NCBI RefSeq assembly: GCF_009183415.1
Contig: NZ_WEHU01000006.1
Coordinates: forward strand, 62,001-126,000
Length of the DNA stretch: 64,000 bases
Source: Bacillus sp. B1-b2
Lineage (GTDB): Bacteria; Bacillota; Bacilli; Bacillales; Cytobacillaceae
Direction: 5' to 3'
The notes under the pieces: model-generated
What the model was told of the DNA's origin: nothing
The model's database searches: none
What the model saw: the letters and a program-made list of their open reading frames with translations, nothing else
Translations under genes and position numbers: made by a program
Shown here: positions 54,868 to 63,766 of the stretch, in pieces
How positions within the stretch are numbered: position 1 is the stretch's first letter
Layout: the number at the start of each line of letters is the position of its first letter

Positions 54868-56307
54868 ATGAGTTTAAGTAAATTAAATAAAAGAGTTGAA
54901 ACAGATCTTTCTTATCTAAATTTTGGTGGTCCAGATTGGGTAACTCCAACAGAACATCCTGAGGGACATGTTTATGATGTGGTTATCATCGGTGGTGGTC
55001 AGTCTGGTTTAGGCTTAGCCTTTGGCTTATTACGTGAAAGAGTCTCTAATATCTTGGTTCTTGATGAAAATGAAGAAGGCTTGGAAGGTCCATGGGAAAC
55101 ATATGCAAGAATGATCACCCTTCGCACTCCTAAACACTTATCATCTATCGATCTAGGCATTCCATCTCTAACGTTCCGCTCGTGGTGGGAAGCACAGTTT
55201 GATGCAGAAGGCTGGGAGCAAATAGATAAAATTCCAAAGGGCGACTGGATGAATTACTTAAAATGGTATCGCCAAACGCTTCGAATACCTGTACAAAATA
55301 AAGTTAAGCTTACCAAGATTGAACCAATTCAAAAAGGGCTACACCGCTTGCATATTAAGGGCGATGGTACATCTAGTAACACACTTTTAACTCGTAAGGT
55401 GATTTTAGCAACAGGAATACAAGGTGGCGGAGAATGGCATGTACCATCCATGATAACAGATAATCTTCCGAAAGACTTATATGCCCACACATCAGAATCC
55501 ATCGATATAAATAGATTAAAAGGAAAGACAATCGGTATTCTCGGCGGCGGTGCATCTGCCTATGATAATGCCAACTACGCCTTATTAAATGGAGTACAAG
55601 AAGCTCATGTATTTGTACGAAGAGAAAAATTACAACGCATTAACCCTATACGTCAAATGGAGGTTTCTGGCATGATTGAACACTTCCCAGCACTTAGTGA
55701 TGAAGAGAAATACGCAGGAATCGCTCATTTTCTTCAACATAATCAGCCTCCAACAAATGATACCTATACACGCGCATTCTCCCAGCCTGGTTTCCATTTA
55801 CATTTGGGCTCTCCTTGGCTAAATGTCGAGGATGATGGTAGTAAAGCTGTTGTAACAACACCTAAAGGAACTCACTATTTTGACTTTCTCTTCATAAGCA
55901 CAGGTTTATTAACAGAACCTAAGTTGCGACCAGAGCTAAAGTTATTAGAAAAACACATAGCCAGATGGTCAGATAAATATTCAGCTCCTGAAAATATAGC
56001 ATCTCCTATTCTAGATGCTCACCCCTACTTAAGTTCTGGCTATTCCTTTATTAGCCGAACAAAAGAAGGGGAGGATTTATTACATGGTGTTTATGCTTAT
56101 AATTATTCAGCCTTAATCAGTTGTGGTTTAACTGCTTCTGCGTTATCTGGTATGAGATACGGAATACCTAAAATTGTTTCTGCTATAACAGATGAGTTAT
56201 TTCTTGACGATAAGGATCAAAAGCTACAGGATTTCTTTGACTATAAGGTCGAAGAATTTATAGGAGATATACCTACTGCAGAAAAAGATTCCTCTAAAGT
56301 TGGATAA
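54868..56307 (+). CDS. FAD-dependent monooxygenase-like oxidoreductase
   Basis: 479 residues. A Rossmann FAD motif VVIIGGGQSGLGLAFGLL lies near residue 34, and a second nucleotide motif KTIGILGGGASAYDNANYAL near 220. The sequence after the first motif (GPWETYARMITLRTPKHLSSIDLG) replaces the usual GxW substrate-entry segment of flavin monooxygenases. It resembles the FMO/Baeyer-Villiger and lysine or ornithine hydroxylase type in overall order. Cytosolic, single gene with its own terminator. The substrate is unknown; nothing next to it indicates a siderophore cluster. Confidence 0.75.
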   Translation: MSLSKLNKRVETDLSYLNFGGPDWVTPTEHPEGHVYDVVIIGGGQSGLGLAFGLLRERVSNILVLDENEEGLEGPWETYARMITLRTPKHLSSIDLGIPSLTFRSWWEAQFDAEGWEQIDKIPKGDWMNYLKWYRQTLRIPVQNKVKLTKIEPIQKGLHRLHIKGDGTSSNTLLTRKVILATGIQGGGEWHVPSMITDNLPKDLYAHTSESIDINRLKGKTIGILGGGASAYDNANYALLNGVQEAHVFVRREKLQRINPIRQMEVSGMIEHFPALSDEEKYAGIAHFLQHNQPPTNDTYTRAFSQPGFHLHLGSPWLNVEDDGSKAVVTTPKGTHYFDFLFISTGLLTEPKLRPELKLLEKHIARWSDKYSAPENIASPILDAHPYLSSGYSFISRTKEGEDLLHGVYAYNYSALISCGLTASALSGMRYGIPKIVSAITDELFLDDKDQKLQDFFDYKVEEFIGDIPTAEKDSSKVG

Positions 56308-56318
56308 TCGTAGCTTCT

Positions 56319-56366
56319 TCAAAAGAAAGTCTAGAATGTAATTTCCACATTCTAGACTTTTTCTTA
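56319..56366 (+). terminator. Terminator of the FAD oxidoreductase gene
   Basis: AAAGTCTAGAATGT/ACATTCTAGACTTT stem followed by TTCTTA, just past the stop codon. Confidence 0.8.
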
Positions 56367-56430
56367 TCTATTATCCCCTGTATGTTTTAACCTTCGTAGA
56401 CAACAGTGCTATTCTTCTGTTATAGTATTA

Positions 56431-56461
56431 GTTATCATGAGTAACAGTTATCATCAGTAAC
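56431..56461. promoter_or_regulatory. Tandem operators of the MarR regulator
   Basis: GTTATCATGAGTAAC and GTTATCATCAGTAAC stand 16 bp apart between the -10 region (TATAGT, 56422) and the ribosome site. Each is a near-palindrome of the GTTAC/GTAAC type. Autoregulation is expected. Confidence 0.6.
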
Positions 56462-56481
56462 TATTTATTGGAGGGATTCCT

Positions 56482-56901
56482 ATAAAAAATTCACAACGCT
56501 TTTTCCATCAATTTTTATTACTCTATCGCCCATTTGAAAATAAGCTTATTCAGGTTCTTGCAACACATAATATTCAAAGAGCTCAATGGACGATCCTTTT
56601 TTATTTGTACGAAAAATCGTCCGCAACCCTTGTTGAACTATCTCAATACCAAGGTGTGGAGAAGCCTACTATCACAAGAACAATCCAACAATTAGAAAAG
56701 CTAGGCTTGGTAGAACAAGTATTAAGTAAAGATAAAAGAGAGAAAAAAATGCAACTTACAGAATATGGAGAAAAAGTATATTTAGAAGTTCGTATAGCAG
56801 TAGATGAGTTTGAAGAAAGAATATTACAAGGATTGTCAGAAAAAGAAGTAGAACAGACTACAGACATTCTGAGTACTATTCGAAATAATTTATTACAGTA
56901 G
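56482..56901 (+). CDS. MarR family regulator with probable ATA (or ATT) start codon
   Basis: 139 residues if started at the ATA at 56482. A perfect GGAGGG ribosome site lies seven bases before it. The frame is open from a stop at 56458 and holds no ATG, GTG or TTG until 56605, deep inside the domain. The ATA start gives the missing N-terminal helices (KNSQRFFHQFLLLYRPFENK). The winged helix follows: ATLVELSQYQGVEKPTITRTIQQLEKLGLVEQV, with a KDKREKKMQLTEYG wing. It sits 14 bp before the MFS gene and probably represses it. An ATG-to-ATA change is the alternative explanation. Confidence 0.75.
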   Translation: MKNSQRFFHQFLLLYRPFENKLIQVLATHNIQRAQWTILFYLYEKSSATLVELSQYQGVEKPTITRTIQQLEKLGLVEQVLSKDKREKKMQLTEYGEKVYLEVRIAVDEFEERILQGLSEKEVEQTTDILSTIRNNLLQ

Positions 56902-56915
56902 GAGGATTATCTATT

Positions 56916-58130
56916 GTGAACCAATCAAAGACGAAGTTATGGACGAAGGATTTCATCATTGTTTCCGCCGTTAATTTCTTTTTAACACTTGTATTTTACT
57001 TATTGATGGTTACTATTGCTGTATATGCTGTTCAAGCGTTTCATGCATCCACTAGCCAAGCTGGACTAGTAACGGGTATTTTTATAATTGGTACATTAAT
57101 TGGGCGGTTATTTATTGGGAGAACTATTCATATGATTGGAAGGAAGCGAACTCTAATCTTTGGACTGATTCTATTCAGCATAACTACTAGCTTTTATTTT
57201 ATAAATTTAGGCATTGGATTTTTGCTCTTCAATCGCTTTCTGCATGGAATTATGCTTGGTATTGCTAGTACCGCATCTGGAACCATTATTGCCGATCTTA
57301 TTCCTAGTTCTAGAAGAGGAGAAGGCATTGGGTATTTTAGTATGAGCACTACCTTAGCAACTGCAATTGGACCTTTTATAGGCCTTTTCATGAGCGAACA
57401 TACTACTTTTCCAGTTATATTTAGCTTTTGTGTTATTTTAGGTCTTCTTTCTCTTTTTATTGGATTATTAGTAAAGGTACCTGAAATAGAGCAGATCAAA
57501 GCACTAAGCTCTCACTCGGCAAAGAGCGGCTTCCATGCTTCTTCATTCATTGAACCAAAGGCATTGCCAATTGCTATTATCATTCTTTTCGTTTCTCTTA
57601 GTTATTCTGGAGTACTATCCTTTATTAACTTTTATGCAAAAGAAATTCATTTAGTAAATACAGCTAGCTTCTTCTTTATTGTTTATGCATTAGCCATATT
57701 GATATCTAGGCCATTTACAGGGAAATTAATGGATGCTAAAGGCGCTAATTATATTATGTATCCTGCGATTATTCTTCTAAGCTTAGGTCTCTTCTTATTA
57801 AGTCAATCTCAGAGTAGCTTTACTTTTCTTTTATCCGCTATATTAATTGGACTGGGATTCGGTAATATGCAATCCTGTGCACAAGCAGTTGCTATCAAGC
57901 GAACTGCAGCACATCGATTAGGGCTTGCTACTTCCACCTATTTCATCTTCTTAGATGCAGGCTTAGGTTTTGGACCATATTTACTAGGATACGTGATACC
58001 TATAACAGGTTACGCACATCTTTATATGATACTTGGAATCTTTTCCTTTGCTGTCATTATCCTATACTATTTATTACACGGAAGAGTGGAAACCAAAACG
58101 AGAGAACCTATATCTCCTTCCTCTCTGTAA
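56916..58130 (+). CDS. MFS transporter (drug efflux-like)
   Basis: 404 residues, 12 hydrophobic segments. The GTG start follows AGGAGG at ten bases. The loop 2-3 motif GRLFIGRTIHMIGRKRTLIFG and the segment-5 stretch GEGIGYFSMSTTLATAIGPFIGLF are typical of proton-driven efflux MFS proteins. It forms an operon with the MarR gene, the common arrangement of a repressor with its drug pump. The substrate is not predictable. Confidence 0.85.
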   Translation: MNQSKTKLWTKDFIIVSAVNFFLTLVFYLLMVTIAVYAVQAFHASTSQAGLVTGIFIIGTLIGRLFIGRTIHMIGRKRTLIFGLILFSITTSFYFINLGIGFLLFNRFLHGIMLGIASTASGTIIADLIPSSRRGEGIGYFSMSTTLATAIGPFIGLFMSEHTTFPVIFSFCVILGLLSLFIGLLVKVPEIEQIKALSSHSAKSGFHASSFIEPKALPIAIIILFVSLSYSGVLSFINFYAKEIHLVNTASFFFIVYALAILISRPFTGKLMDAKGANYIMYPAIILLSLGLFLLSQSQSSFTFLLSAILIGLGFGNMQSCAQAVAIKRTAAHRLGLATSTYFIFLDAGLGFGPYLLGYVIPITGYAHLYMILGIFSFAVIILYYLLHGRVETKTREPISPSSL

Positions 58131-58132
58131 AC

Positions 58133-58170
58133 AAACAAGTAGTCTTAAAGGCTGCTTGTTCTCTTTTTTT
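58133..58170 (+). terminator. Terminator of the MarR-MFS operon
   Basis: AACAAGTAG pairs with CTGCTTGTT (one mismatch), followed by CTCTTTTTTTTTC. Confidence 0.75.
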
Positions 58171-58265
58171 TTCATTTCACAAAAACAATACAATAAATAA
58201 AAGTAGCTTATCATATAATGGTAATACTAAATTATTTTCATTACATTAAATGAGGTGACGATTAG

Positions 58266-58928
58266 ATGCAAATGTATAGAGCGAACACTGTAGTGCCTAC
58301 ACCCCCAAGTAAAAATAGCATCACTGTCTTTGGCAATGGCTCCATTCAGGTTGAACCTGAATTAAGCAAAGTAACCATTGGCATTGTTACTGAAGATGAT
58401 AACTTAACCACAGCTCAAAGTGAAAATGCCGCTATTCAACAAAGAGTTAGAGACAGCCTAATACGGTCTGGCATAGAAAACAAAGACATTCAAACAGTTG
58501 ATTACACCATTTATCCTAAGTATGACTATATAGATAATAAACAAGTCTTTAATGGATATGAGGTTACACATATGTTAACAGTTCAAGTAAACAATATACA
58601 GCAAACCGGGAGCATAGTAGACACCGCCACACAAAGTGGAGCTAATCGTATTACATCGATAGAGTTTGATGTAATAAATCGGAATGTCTATTATCAACAG
58701 GCCCTTCAAATAGCATTACAGGATGCTCTACAGAAAGCAATTACATTAGCAAATACTTTACAAATCAACTTGAACCAAATACCAACAAAAATTTTAGAAA
58801 TCCCTCCAACTACAAATCCCGTACCATTAGCCAAATATAATGTTACAGCAGTAAATGCTTCCTCAACAAATATCGAAGCCGGACAATTGATAATAGAAGC
58901 AAAACTTGAAGTCAGATTTCAATATTAA
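58266..58928 (+). CDS. SIMPL domain protein (DUF541)
   Basis: 220 residues. After a short N-terminal stretch the SIMPL domain starts SITVFGNGSIQVEPELSKVTIGIVTEDDNLTTAQSEN and continues with YTIYPKYDYIDNKQVFNGYEVTHMLTVQVNNIQQTGSIVDTATQSGAN. No signal peptide is seen, unlike many members. Start ATG after GAGGTGACG. Bacillus relatives are single genes of unknown function; some bacterial SIMPL proteins relate to oxidative stress. Confidence 0.8.
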   Translation: MQMYRANTVVPTPPSKNSITVFGNGSIQVEPELSKVTIGIVTEDDNLTTAQSENAAIQQRVRDSLIRSGIENKDIQTVDYTIYPKYDYIDNKQVFNGYEVTHMLTVQVNNIQQTGSIVDTATQSGANRITSIEFDVINRNVYYQQALQIALQDALQKAITLANTLQINLNQIPTKILEIPPTTNPVPLAKYNVTAVNASSTNIEAGQLIIEAKLEVRFQY

Positions 58929-59074
58929 GTTATATGACAACTTTAAAAATGTAATGGAACTTAAACACCCTTACATACAGGAGTTATTAAGGGATCATAT
59001 ACTTTCAAACATTTTCAATTAAAATATGTAGAAAGTCATTAGCTCTTCTAAACGATACTGAATCAGCTTTCATG

Positions 59075-59113
59075 CTTAGGCGTCTATATTAATAGACGCC
59101 TAAGCTTTTTGAC
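59075..59113 (+). terminator. Strong terminator after the SIMPL gene
   Basis: GCTTAGGCGTCTAT/ATAGACGCCTAAGC, a 14-bp perfect stem with an ATTA-type loop and TTTTT tail. Confidence 0.85.
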
Positions 59114-59154
59114 AAAAATGATATAGGAAGAATAAAAGAAATTTTTATACTGCT

Positions 59155-59280
59155 GATTGAAGTGGAAGGGGTGAGACTCCTACGGGATTAGCGAGACAAC
59201 CCTAAACCATACAGGCTTTTAAGCCGAAACAGCCCAGCTCAAGCTCCACGGAAAGCGAACCCCTGGTAGCGGAAATTATC
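59155..59280 (+). repeat. Dispersed repeat family 2, best-preserved copy
   Basis: GTGAGACTCCTACGGGATTAG, then CCACGGAAAGCGAACCCCTG and AGCGGAAATTA. This resembles dispersed GACTCC/GGAAAGCGAA repeats widespread in Bacillus genomes. Confidence 0.7.
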
Positions 59281-59522
59281 CCCCTATTCAGTTAGTTCAT
59301 TACCTATACAAGAGTTCGACACACTGATCCCACAAATATTAGTGACATTTTCATGGACATAATTTTTTTATACTACAAAAACTTCCGCCCTTGCTATGAA
59401 AATAATGATACATACATAAAAAAGAAAATCTTTGACATACTGATAAAAATGCTGTAAAGTACCTAATGGTCGAACATTTTCAATCAAATCGACCTTAATA
59501 TTCGTGTTTGGGAGTGTATTTA

Positions 59523-60506
59523 ATGGATAACGTGTTTGATTACGAAGATATTCAATTAATTCCGGCTAAGTGTATTGTAGATAGCCGTTCAGAATGTGAT
59601 ACAACTGTAAGTCTTGGAGGCCATACATTTAAGCTTCCAGTAGTACCTGCCAATATGCAAACTATTATTGATGAAAAAATTGCCCTTTATTTAGCTGAAA
59701 ATGGCTATTTCTATATTATGCACCGCTTTCAACCTGAAACACGCGAAGCATTTATTCGCGATATGCAGTCACGTAAGTTAATCGCATCTATCAGTGTTGG
59801 TGTAAAGACGGAAGAATATGATTTTGTTTTACAATTAGCAGAACAAAATTTAGTACCTGAGTTTATTACTATTGATATTGCACATGGACACTCTAATGCG
59901 GTTATTTCTATGATTAAGCATATTAAACAACACTTACCTAACAGCTTTGTCATCGCTGGAAATGTTGGAACTCCAGAAGCGGTGAGAGAATTAGAAAATG
60001 CTGGTGCTGATGCAACTAAGGTTGGAATTGGACCAGGAAAAGTGTGTATTACAAAAATTAAAACTGGATTTGGAACAGGTGGCTGGCAGTTAGCAGCTCT
60101 TCGTTGGTGTGCAAAGGCTGCTAGTAAACCAATCATAGCAGATGGTGGAATTCGCACAAATGGAGATATTGCCAAATCTGTACGTTTTGGCGCATCCATG
60201 GTTATGATTGGTTCTCTATTTGCTGGTCATGAGGAATCACCTGGTGAAACAACAGAGAAAGACGGAAAGTTAGTGAAAGAATATTTCGGTTCTGCATCTG
60301 AGTTCCAAAAAGGCGAAAAGAAAAACGTAGAAGGAAAGAAAATGTTTGTTGAGCATAAAGGTCATTTACAAGATACTTTAACAGAAATGGAACAAGATCT
60401 TCAATCTTCTATTTCTTATGCAGGTGGCAAGAAACTAGATGCTATCCGCAATGTTGATTATGTTATTGTAAAGAACTCTATCTTCAATGGTGATAAGGTT
60501 TATTAA
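59523..60506 (+). CDS. guaC: GMP reductase
   Basis: 327 residues from the ATG at 59523 (GGGAG eight bases upstream); a longer TTG frame covers the ribosome site. It reduces GMP to IMP with NADPH, releasing ammonia. The catalytic cysteine C175 is in [23 protein letters not shown], and the phosphate-binding loops [16 protein letters not shown] and [16 protein letters not shown] follow. Length and absence of CBS domains separate it from IMP dehydrogenase. Single gene with a short terminator after it. Confidence 0.95.
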   Translation: MDNVFDYEDIQLIPAKCIVDSRSECDTTVSLGGHTFKLPVVPANMQTIIDEKIALYLAENGYFYIMHRFQPETREAFIRDMQSRKLIASISVGVKTEEYDFVLQLAEQNLVPEFITIDIAHGHSNAVISMIKHIKQHLPNSFVIAGNVGTPEAVRELENAGADATKVGIGPGKVCITKIKTGFGTGGWQLAALRWCAKAASKPIIADGGIRTNGDIAKSVRFGASMVMIGSLFAGHEESPGETTEKDGKLVKEYFGSASEFQKGEKKNVEGKKMFVEHKGHLQDTLTEMEQDLQSSISYAGGKKLDAIRNVDYVIVKNSIFNGDKVY

Positions 60507-60510
60507 TAGG

Positions 60511-60546
60511 TGCCTCCCTCTCATATTTCATGAGGGGGATTTTTAT
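60511..60546 (+). terminator. Terminator of guaC
   Basis: CCTCCCTCTCAT pairs with ATGAGGGGGA (small mismatches), followed by TTTTTATT. Confidence 0.7.
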
Positions 60547-60672
60547 TGCAAGAATGGTTAAAAAGTTAGTGACTTTGTCTTGGAAAGCCCATTATAATAA
60601 AGATAACCTCTAGAATTTCTCATCCCCAGATGCACCTTCATTACTCCCACTATAGAAAGGTTTGATTTCCAC

Positions 60673-61503
60673 ATGAAAAGTAACCCATTTTTTATGAACC
60701 AACAAAAGAAATTTTCTCCCGTAAAAGTTCGATTGATTCCTCTTGATGGTACACAAAATAGGAGCCAAATATTAAAGAAGATTGAAATTAGTTCCTCTTT
60801 TAATATGAAGTATAAAGCTCTTTTTGAATACTATGGAGATGATCTCATCGAATATAAAAAGCTAGACTTAGATAATAAACAACGTAATGATTTTCTTCGC
60901 ATTTTCTCTAGCTATTTAACCGATTTTTTAGAGGATACTATGCCTACTTCTTGGAAAAAATGTTCTACCTCCTTCCTCAAGCAACTTTGCTACTTGTACT
61001 TACCTTCAACCGTTCAAATTTCACAAAACAAGAACCACATAACCCTTTTTCTCGAAGAATTTAGACACTTTGCCACATGGCTTGATAAAAAAGAAAATAC
61101 GAAATGGATGGAGTTTATAGATAAGCATCTTACTACTCTTCAAACATTACAAACATGTGAAGATTTGCACCATACCCTTTTCCTACAACTCTATCCAACA
61201 TACCTTCATTCCACTAGAAATGATCAAAAACACATGGAAAAAGTAAAACAATTACTAAATCAATGTCAAGAAGTAGAGGATGGACTCTTTCAAATTAGAG
61301 CTATAAACACTCAAACTGTCTCGATATCTAATATATTTACTAATAGAATATATGACATTCATTCTACTGAAATACAAGAGAAGCATCTTGGTATAATTCT
61401 CGATGTCTCTATTGGTATTTATAAAAATCATTCCACTTGGACTATACTCGTCCCCCTAGGTATCTACCCAAAAGAAGCAAAGAGTTGCTTTACTAACCTT
61501 TAA
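60673..61503 (+). CDS. Hypothetical protein, 276 residues
   Basis: No signal peptide or membrane segment. The sequence is basic and mostly helical in the middle (YLTDFLEDTMPTSWKKCSTSFLKQLCYLYLPSTVQ), with aromatic-rich segments such as LEEFRHFATWLDKKENTKWMEF. The last 70 residues look like a small beta domain (GLFQIRAINTQTVSISNIF and HLGIILDVSIGIYKNHSTWTILVPLG). I do not recognise the family. It ends at a shared terminator with the convergent lipoprotein gene. Confidence 0.7.
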   Translation: MKSNPFFMNQQKKFSPVKVRLIPLDGTQNRSQILKKIEISSSFNMKYKALFEYYGDDLIEYKKLDLDNKQRNDFLRIFSSYLTDFLEDTMPTSWKKCSTSFLKQLCYLYLPSTVQISQNKNHITLFLEEFRHFATWLDKKENTKWMEFIDKHLTTLQTLQTCEDLHHTLFLQLYPTYLHSTRNDQKHMEKVKQLLNQCQEVEDGLFQIRAINTQTVSISNIFTNRIYDIHSTEIQEKHLGIILDVSIGIYKNHSTWTILVPLGIYPKEAKSCFTNL

Positions 61504-61518
61504 TCATTATAAATAAAT

Positions 61519-61555
61519 AAGAGCACCATCTAATTCTTGTAGATGGTGCTCTTAA
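61519..61555. terminator. Bidirectional terminator
   Basis: AAGAGCACCATCTA/TAGATGGTGCTCTT is a 14-bp perfect stem between convergent genes, with A and T rich flanks. Confidence 0.8.
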
Positions 61556-61579
61556 ACTATTTACATAAAAATATAAAGA

Positions 61580-63526
61580 TTAATTGTTCTGAGATGTATT
61601 ATTAGAAGAATTTCCGTTTTGTCCCCGATCTCTACCAAAACCGCCACTAGGAGGTGTTCCACCACCACCAGGAGCCATTTGGTTTGTAGGAGCTTCTGTC
61701 ACACCAGATTCATCTACATAAGTTACTGAATTTGATATAGTAAACTCTACTACTTTCTCTCCTTTTGCATATGTTCCATCCGATAAGCCATTGCTTTCTA
61801 CTTCTAATACACTACCACCAGAATAGATAGAATACATGGTATCCTTACTAATGGATGGGGAGCTGATAAGGACAGATTGATAATCTTTAGTAGGTGTAAA
61901 GGTAGCTACCGTATTTCCTTCACTATCCTCAATATGAATAATGGTTCCTCCAATTTGTGCTTCTGAGTAGGTCATTAAAATGGCGTTTTGTGTAGAAGTA
62001 TCAGAAGTTGCCTGTGCCATGCCTGAACTTCCTGCAGCAATTAAAGTACCTCCACTTATATTTAATGTTCCATCATAATCAAGGGAACCATTTCCATCAT
62101 TTGTCGGACCGTTAACAATTGTTGTTCCACCTGTAACAACAATTGAACCATTCGAATCTAGTCCGTCCCCACCTGCATTGACTAAAATAGTACCGCCATT
62201 GATAGTTAGTAAGGCGTTCCCAGCAGATTCCATTCCCATTCCGCCACCAGTTTCTTTACCACTTGTTCCCTCACTAGCATTAATTCCATCATCACTAGTA
62301 GCTAGACTAATATTTCCGTCGTTAATTGTTATTGCAGCAGCTTCTAACCCTTCATAGCTTTTCGTTACATCTACTGACCCTCCTGATATATATACATTGT
62401 TTACTGCATCTAATCCATCATCACCAGTAGCAACCGTTATGTCCCCACTCATAATCATGATATTTCCGTCACTCTTCATTCCATCTCCTAAAGCATCTAA
62501 GTCATAGGTTCCTCCACCAATAGCAATATCTAGATTTGCTTTAAGACCTCTAGTACTTAGAGTATCCTCTTCTGTTTCCACTTCCTCATTATCTCCCCAA
62601 GGCTGACCTCCCATCATGCCTTCTTGAACTTGGACAGTTTCTGGACTACCTCCACCAGCATTTATGTTAAAAGTGCCATTAGCTATATAAAGAGAGGATT
62701 CTGCTTGAATGCCATCTGTTCCTGAAGTAATAGTAAAGGTTCCTGATTCAATTGCTACTATCCCTTTTTCTTCATTGGTATTTGTCGATTTAATTCCATC
62801 TCCTCCGACTTCCAAATCGAAGGCTCCATCTTTAATAGCCACTAAATCTCTACCTAATATTCCATCATCAACAGCTGTTACTTTAATATTCCCATTTATA
62901 ATTCGAAGATCATCTTTTGAAACAATTCCGTTATCATAATTTCCAGTTACCGATAATGTTCCTGTACCATTAATAGTGAGATCATCTTTACTGAAAATGG
63001 GCGCATTAGGTTCTCCAGATCCATCATCTTCTGTATAAGTCTGTCCATCTTCTACTGAATTCTCTGTTCCATCAGCAAGTGTAATAATGGTATTTTCTGC
63101 TTCTTTAATAAAGATAGCCGAAGACTCACTATTTGTTATATCCACTCCATTTAATACTAATTTAACTGTTCCCGTATCAGGAGCATCTACAACTACTTGC
63201 CCATCATTTATTTCGCCACTTAGAACATATACCCCACCAGAGCGAATGGTTACAGTAGAGCCTGATGTCATGATAGATGCCGATTCATCATACGTGATAT
63301 TTTCACCGTCTAATGTAATATAGATGGGATCTTCATTCTCCCATTCTGTTGTTAAATCTTCTTCCTCATAACTAATATTTTCACTAATATATGCGCTAAC
63401 ATTTATATCTTTTAATGTACTTGTATTACTTGTTGTAGAATCACTTGTATCTTCCTTACTGCATGCAAATAAAAAGAGAGTGCAGCAGATAGGTAGAGCA
63501 AGCTTTTTATATTTTGAGAAGTTCAT
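61580..63526 (-). CDS. Carbohydrate-binding domain lipoprotein (DUF4353-like)
   Basis: 648 residues from the ATG at 63526 (AAAGGGG eight bases upstream). The lipoprotein signal ends in LFAC (C22). After a Ser/Thr linker come repeated right-handed beta-helix-like units: GVYVLSGEINDGQVVVDAPDTGTVKLVLNGVDI, NSESSAIFIKEAENTIITLADGTENSV, then many copies of the pattern INGG(T/N)I..A..DG(L/I)..N (residues 190-520). The C-terminus is Gly/Pro/Asn-rich. Such proteins commonly accompany VTC-domain and CotH genes, and a VTC gene is divergent here. Likely a surface protein binding polysaccharide or metal; role unproven. Confidence 0.8.
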   Translation of the reverse strand: MNFSKYKKLALPICCTLFLFACSKEDTSDSTTSNTSTLKDINVSAYISENISYEEEDLTTEWENEDPIYITLDGENITYDESASIMTSGSTVTIRSGGVYVLSGEINDGQVVVDAPDTGTVKLVLNGVDITNSESSAIFIKEAENTIITLADGTENSVEDGQTYTEDDGSGEPNAPIFSKDDLTINGTGTLSVTGNYDNGIVSKDDLRIINGNIKVTAVDDGILGRDLVAIKDGAFDLEVGGDGIKSTNTNEEKGIVAIESGTFTITSGTDGIQAESSLYIANGTFNINAGGGSPETVQVQEGMMGGQPWGDNEEVETEEDTLSTRGLKANLDIAIGGGTYDLDALGDGMKSDGNIMIMSGDITVATGDDGLDAVNNVYISGGSVDVTKSYEGLEAAAITINDGNISLATSDDGINASEGTSGKETGGGMGMESAGNALLTINGGTILVNAGGDGLDSNGSIVVTGGTTIVNGPTNDGNGSLDYDGTLNISGGTLIAAGSSGMAQATSDTSTQNAILMTYSEAQIGGTIIHIEDSEGNTVATFTPTKDYQSVLISSPSISKDTMYSIYSGGSVLEVESNGLSDGTYAKGEKVVEFTISNSVTYVDESGVTEAPTNQMAPGGGGTPPSGGFGRDRGQNGNSSNNTSQNN

Positions 63527-63766
63527 TCTAAGTACCCCTTTCCTAACTCTTGCATTCATTATGAAAGAGAAACCTTAATAATTCCTTTAAAAAACATTTA
63601 CAATCCCATATTGAATTCTTTTAGTCAAAATCTCTATAAGATGAAAGAATTTTTCTACGCTACCTTCACTTTACAAAAAATTAATATTAACTTAAAAATC
63701 TTAAGGATAGATTAAGGTTTCTGCGTAATAATGTGTTCAAGCAAGTGAAGGAAAGGAGCATATTAA
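63527..63766. promoter_or_regulatory. Divergent promoter region with TTAAGG direct repeats
   Basis: TTAAGG at 63701 and 63712 are spaced 11 bp apart, the pattern bound by OmpR/PhoB-type response regulators. TAATAAT at 63726 could be the -10 box of the VTC gene. Confidence 0.4.

Larger units (their letters stand above)
58929..59522. other. 590-bp intergenic region with terminator and family 2 repeat
   Basis: Holds the terminator at 59075, the repeat at 59155 and the guaC promoter region. A PurR-box-like TCGAACATTTT at 59471 may control guaC, which is a PurR target in B. subtilis; the second box is poor. Confidence 0.5.
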
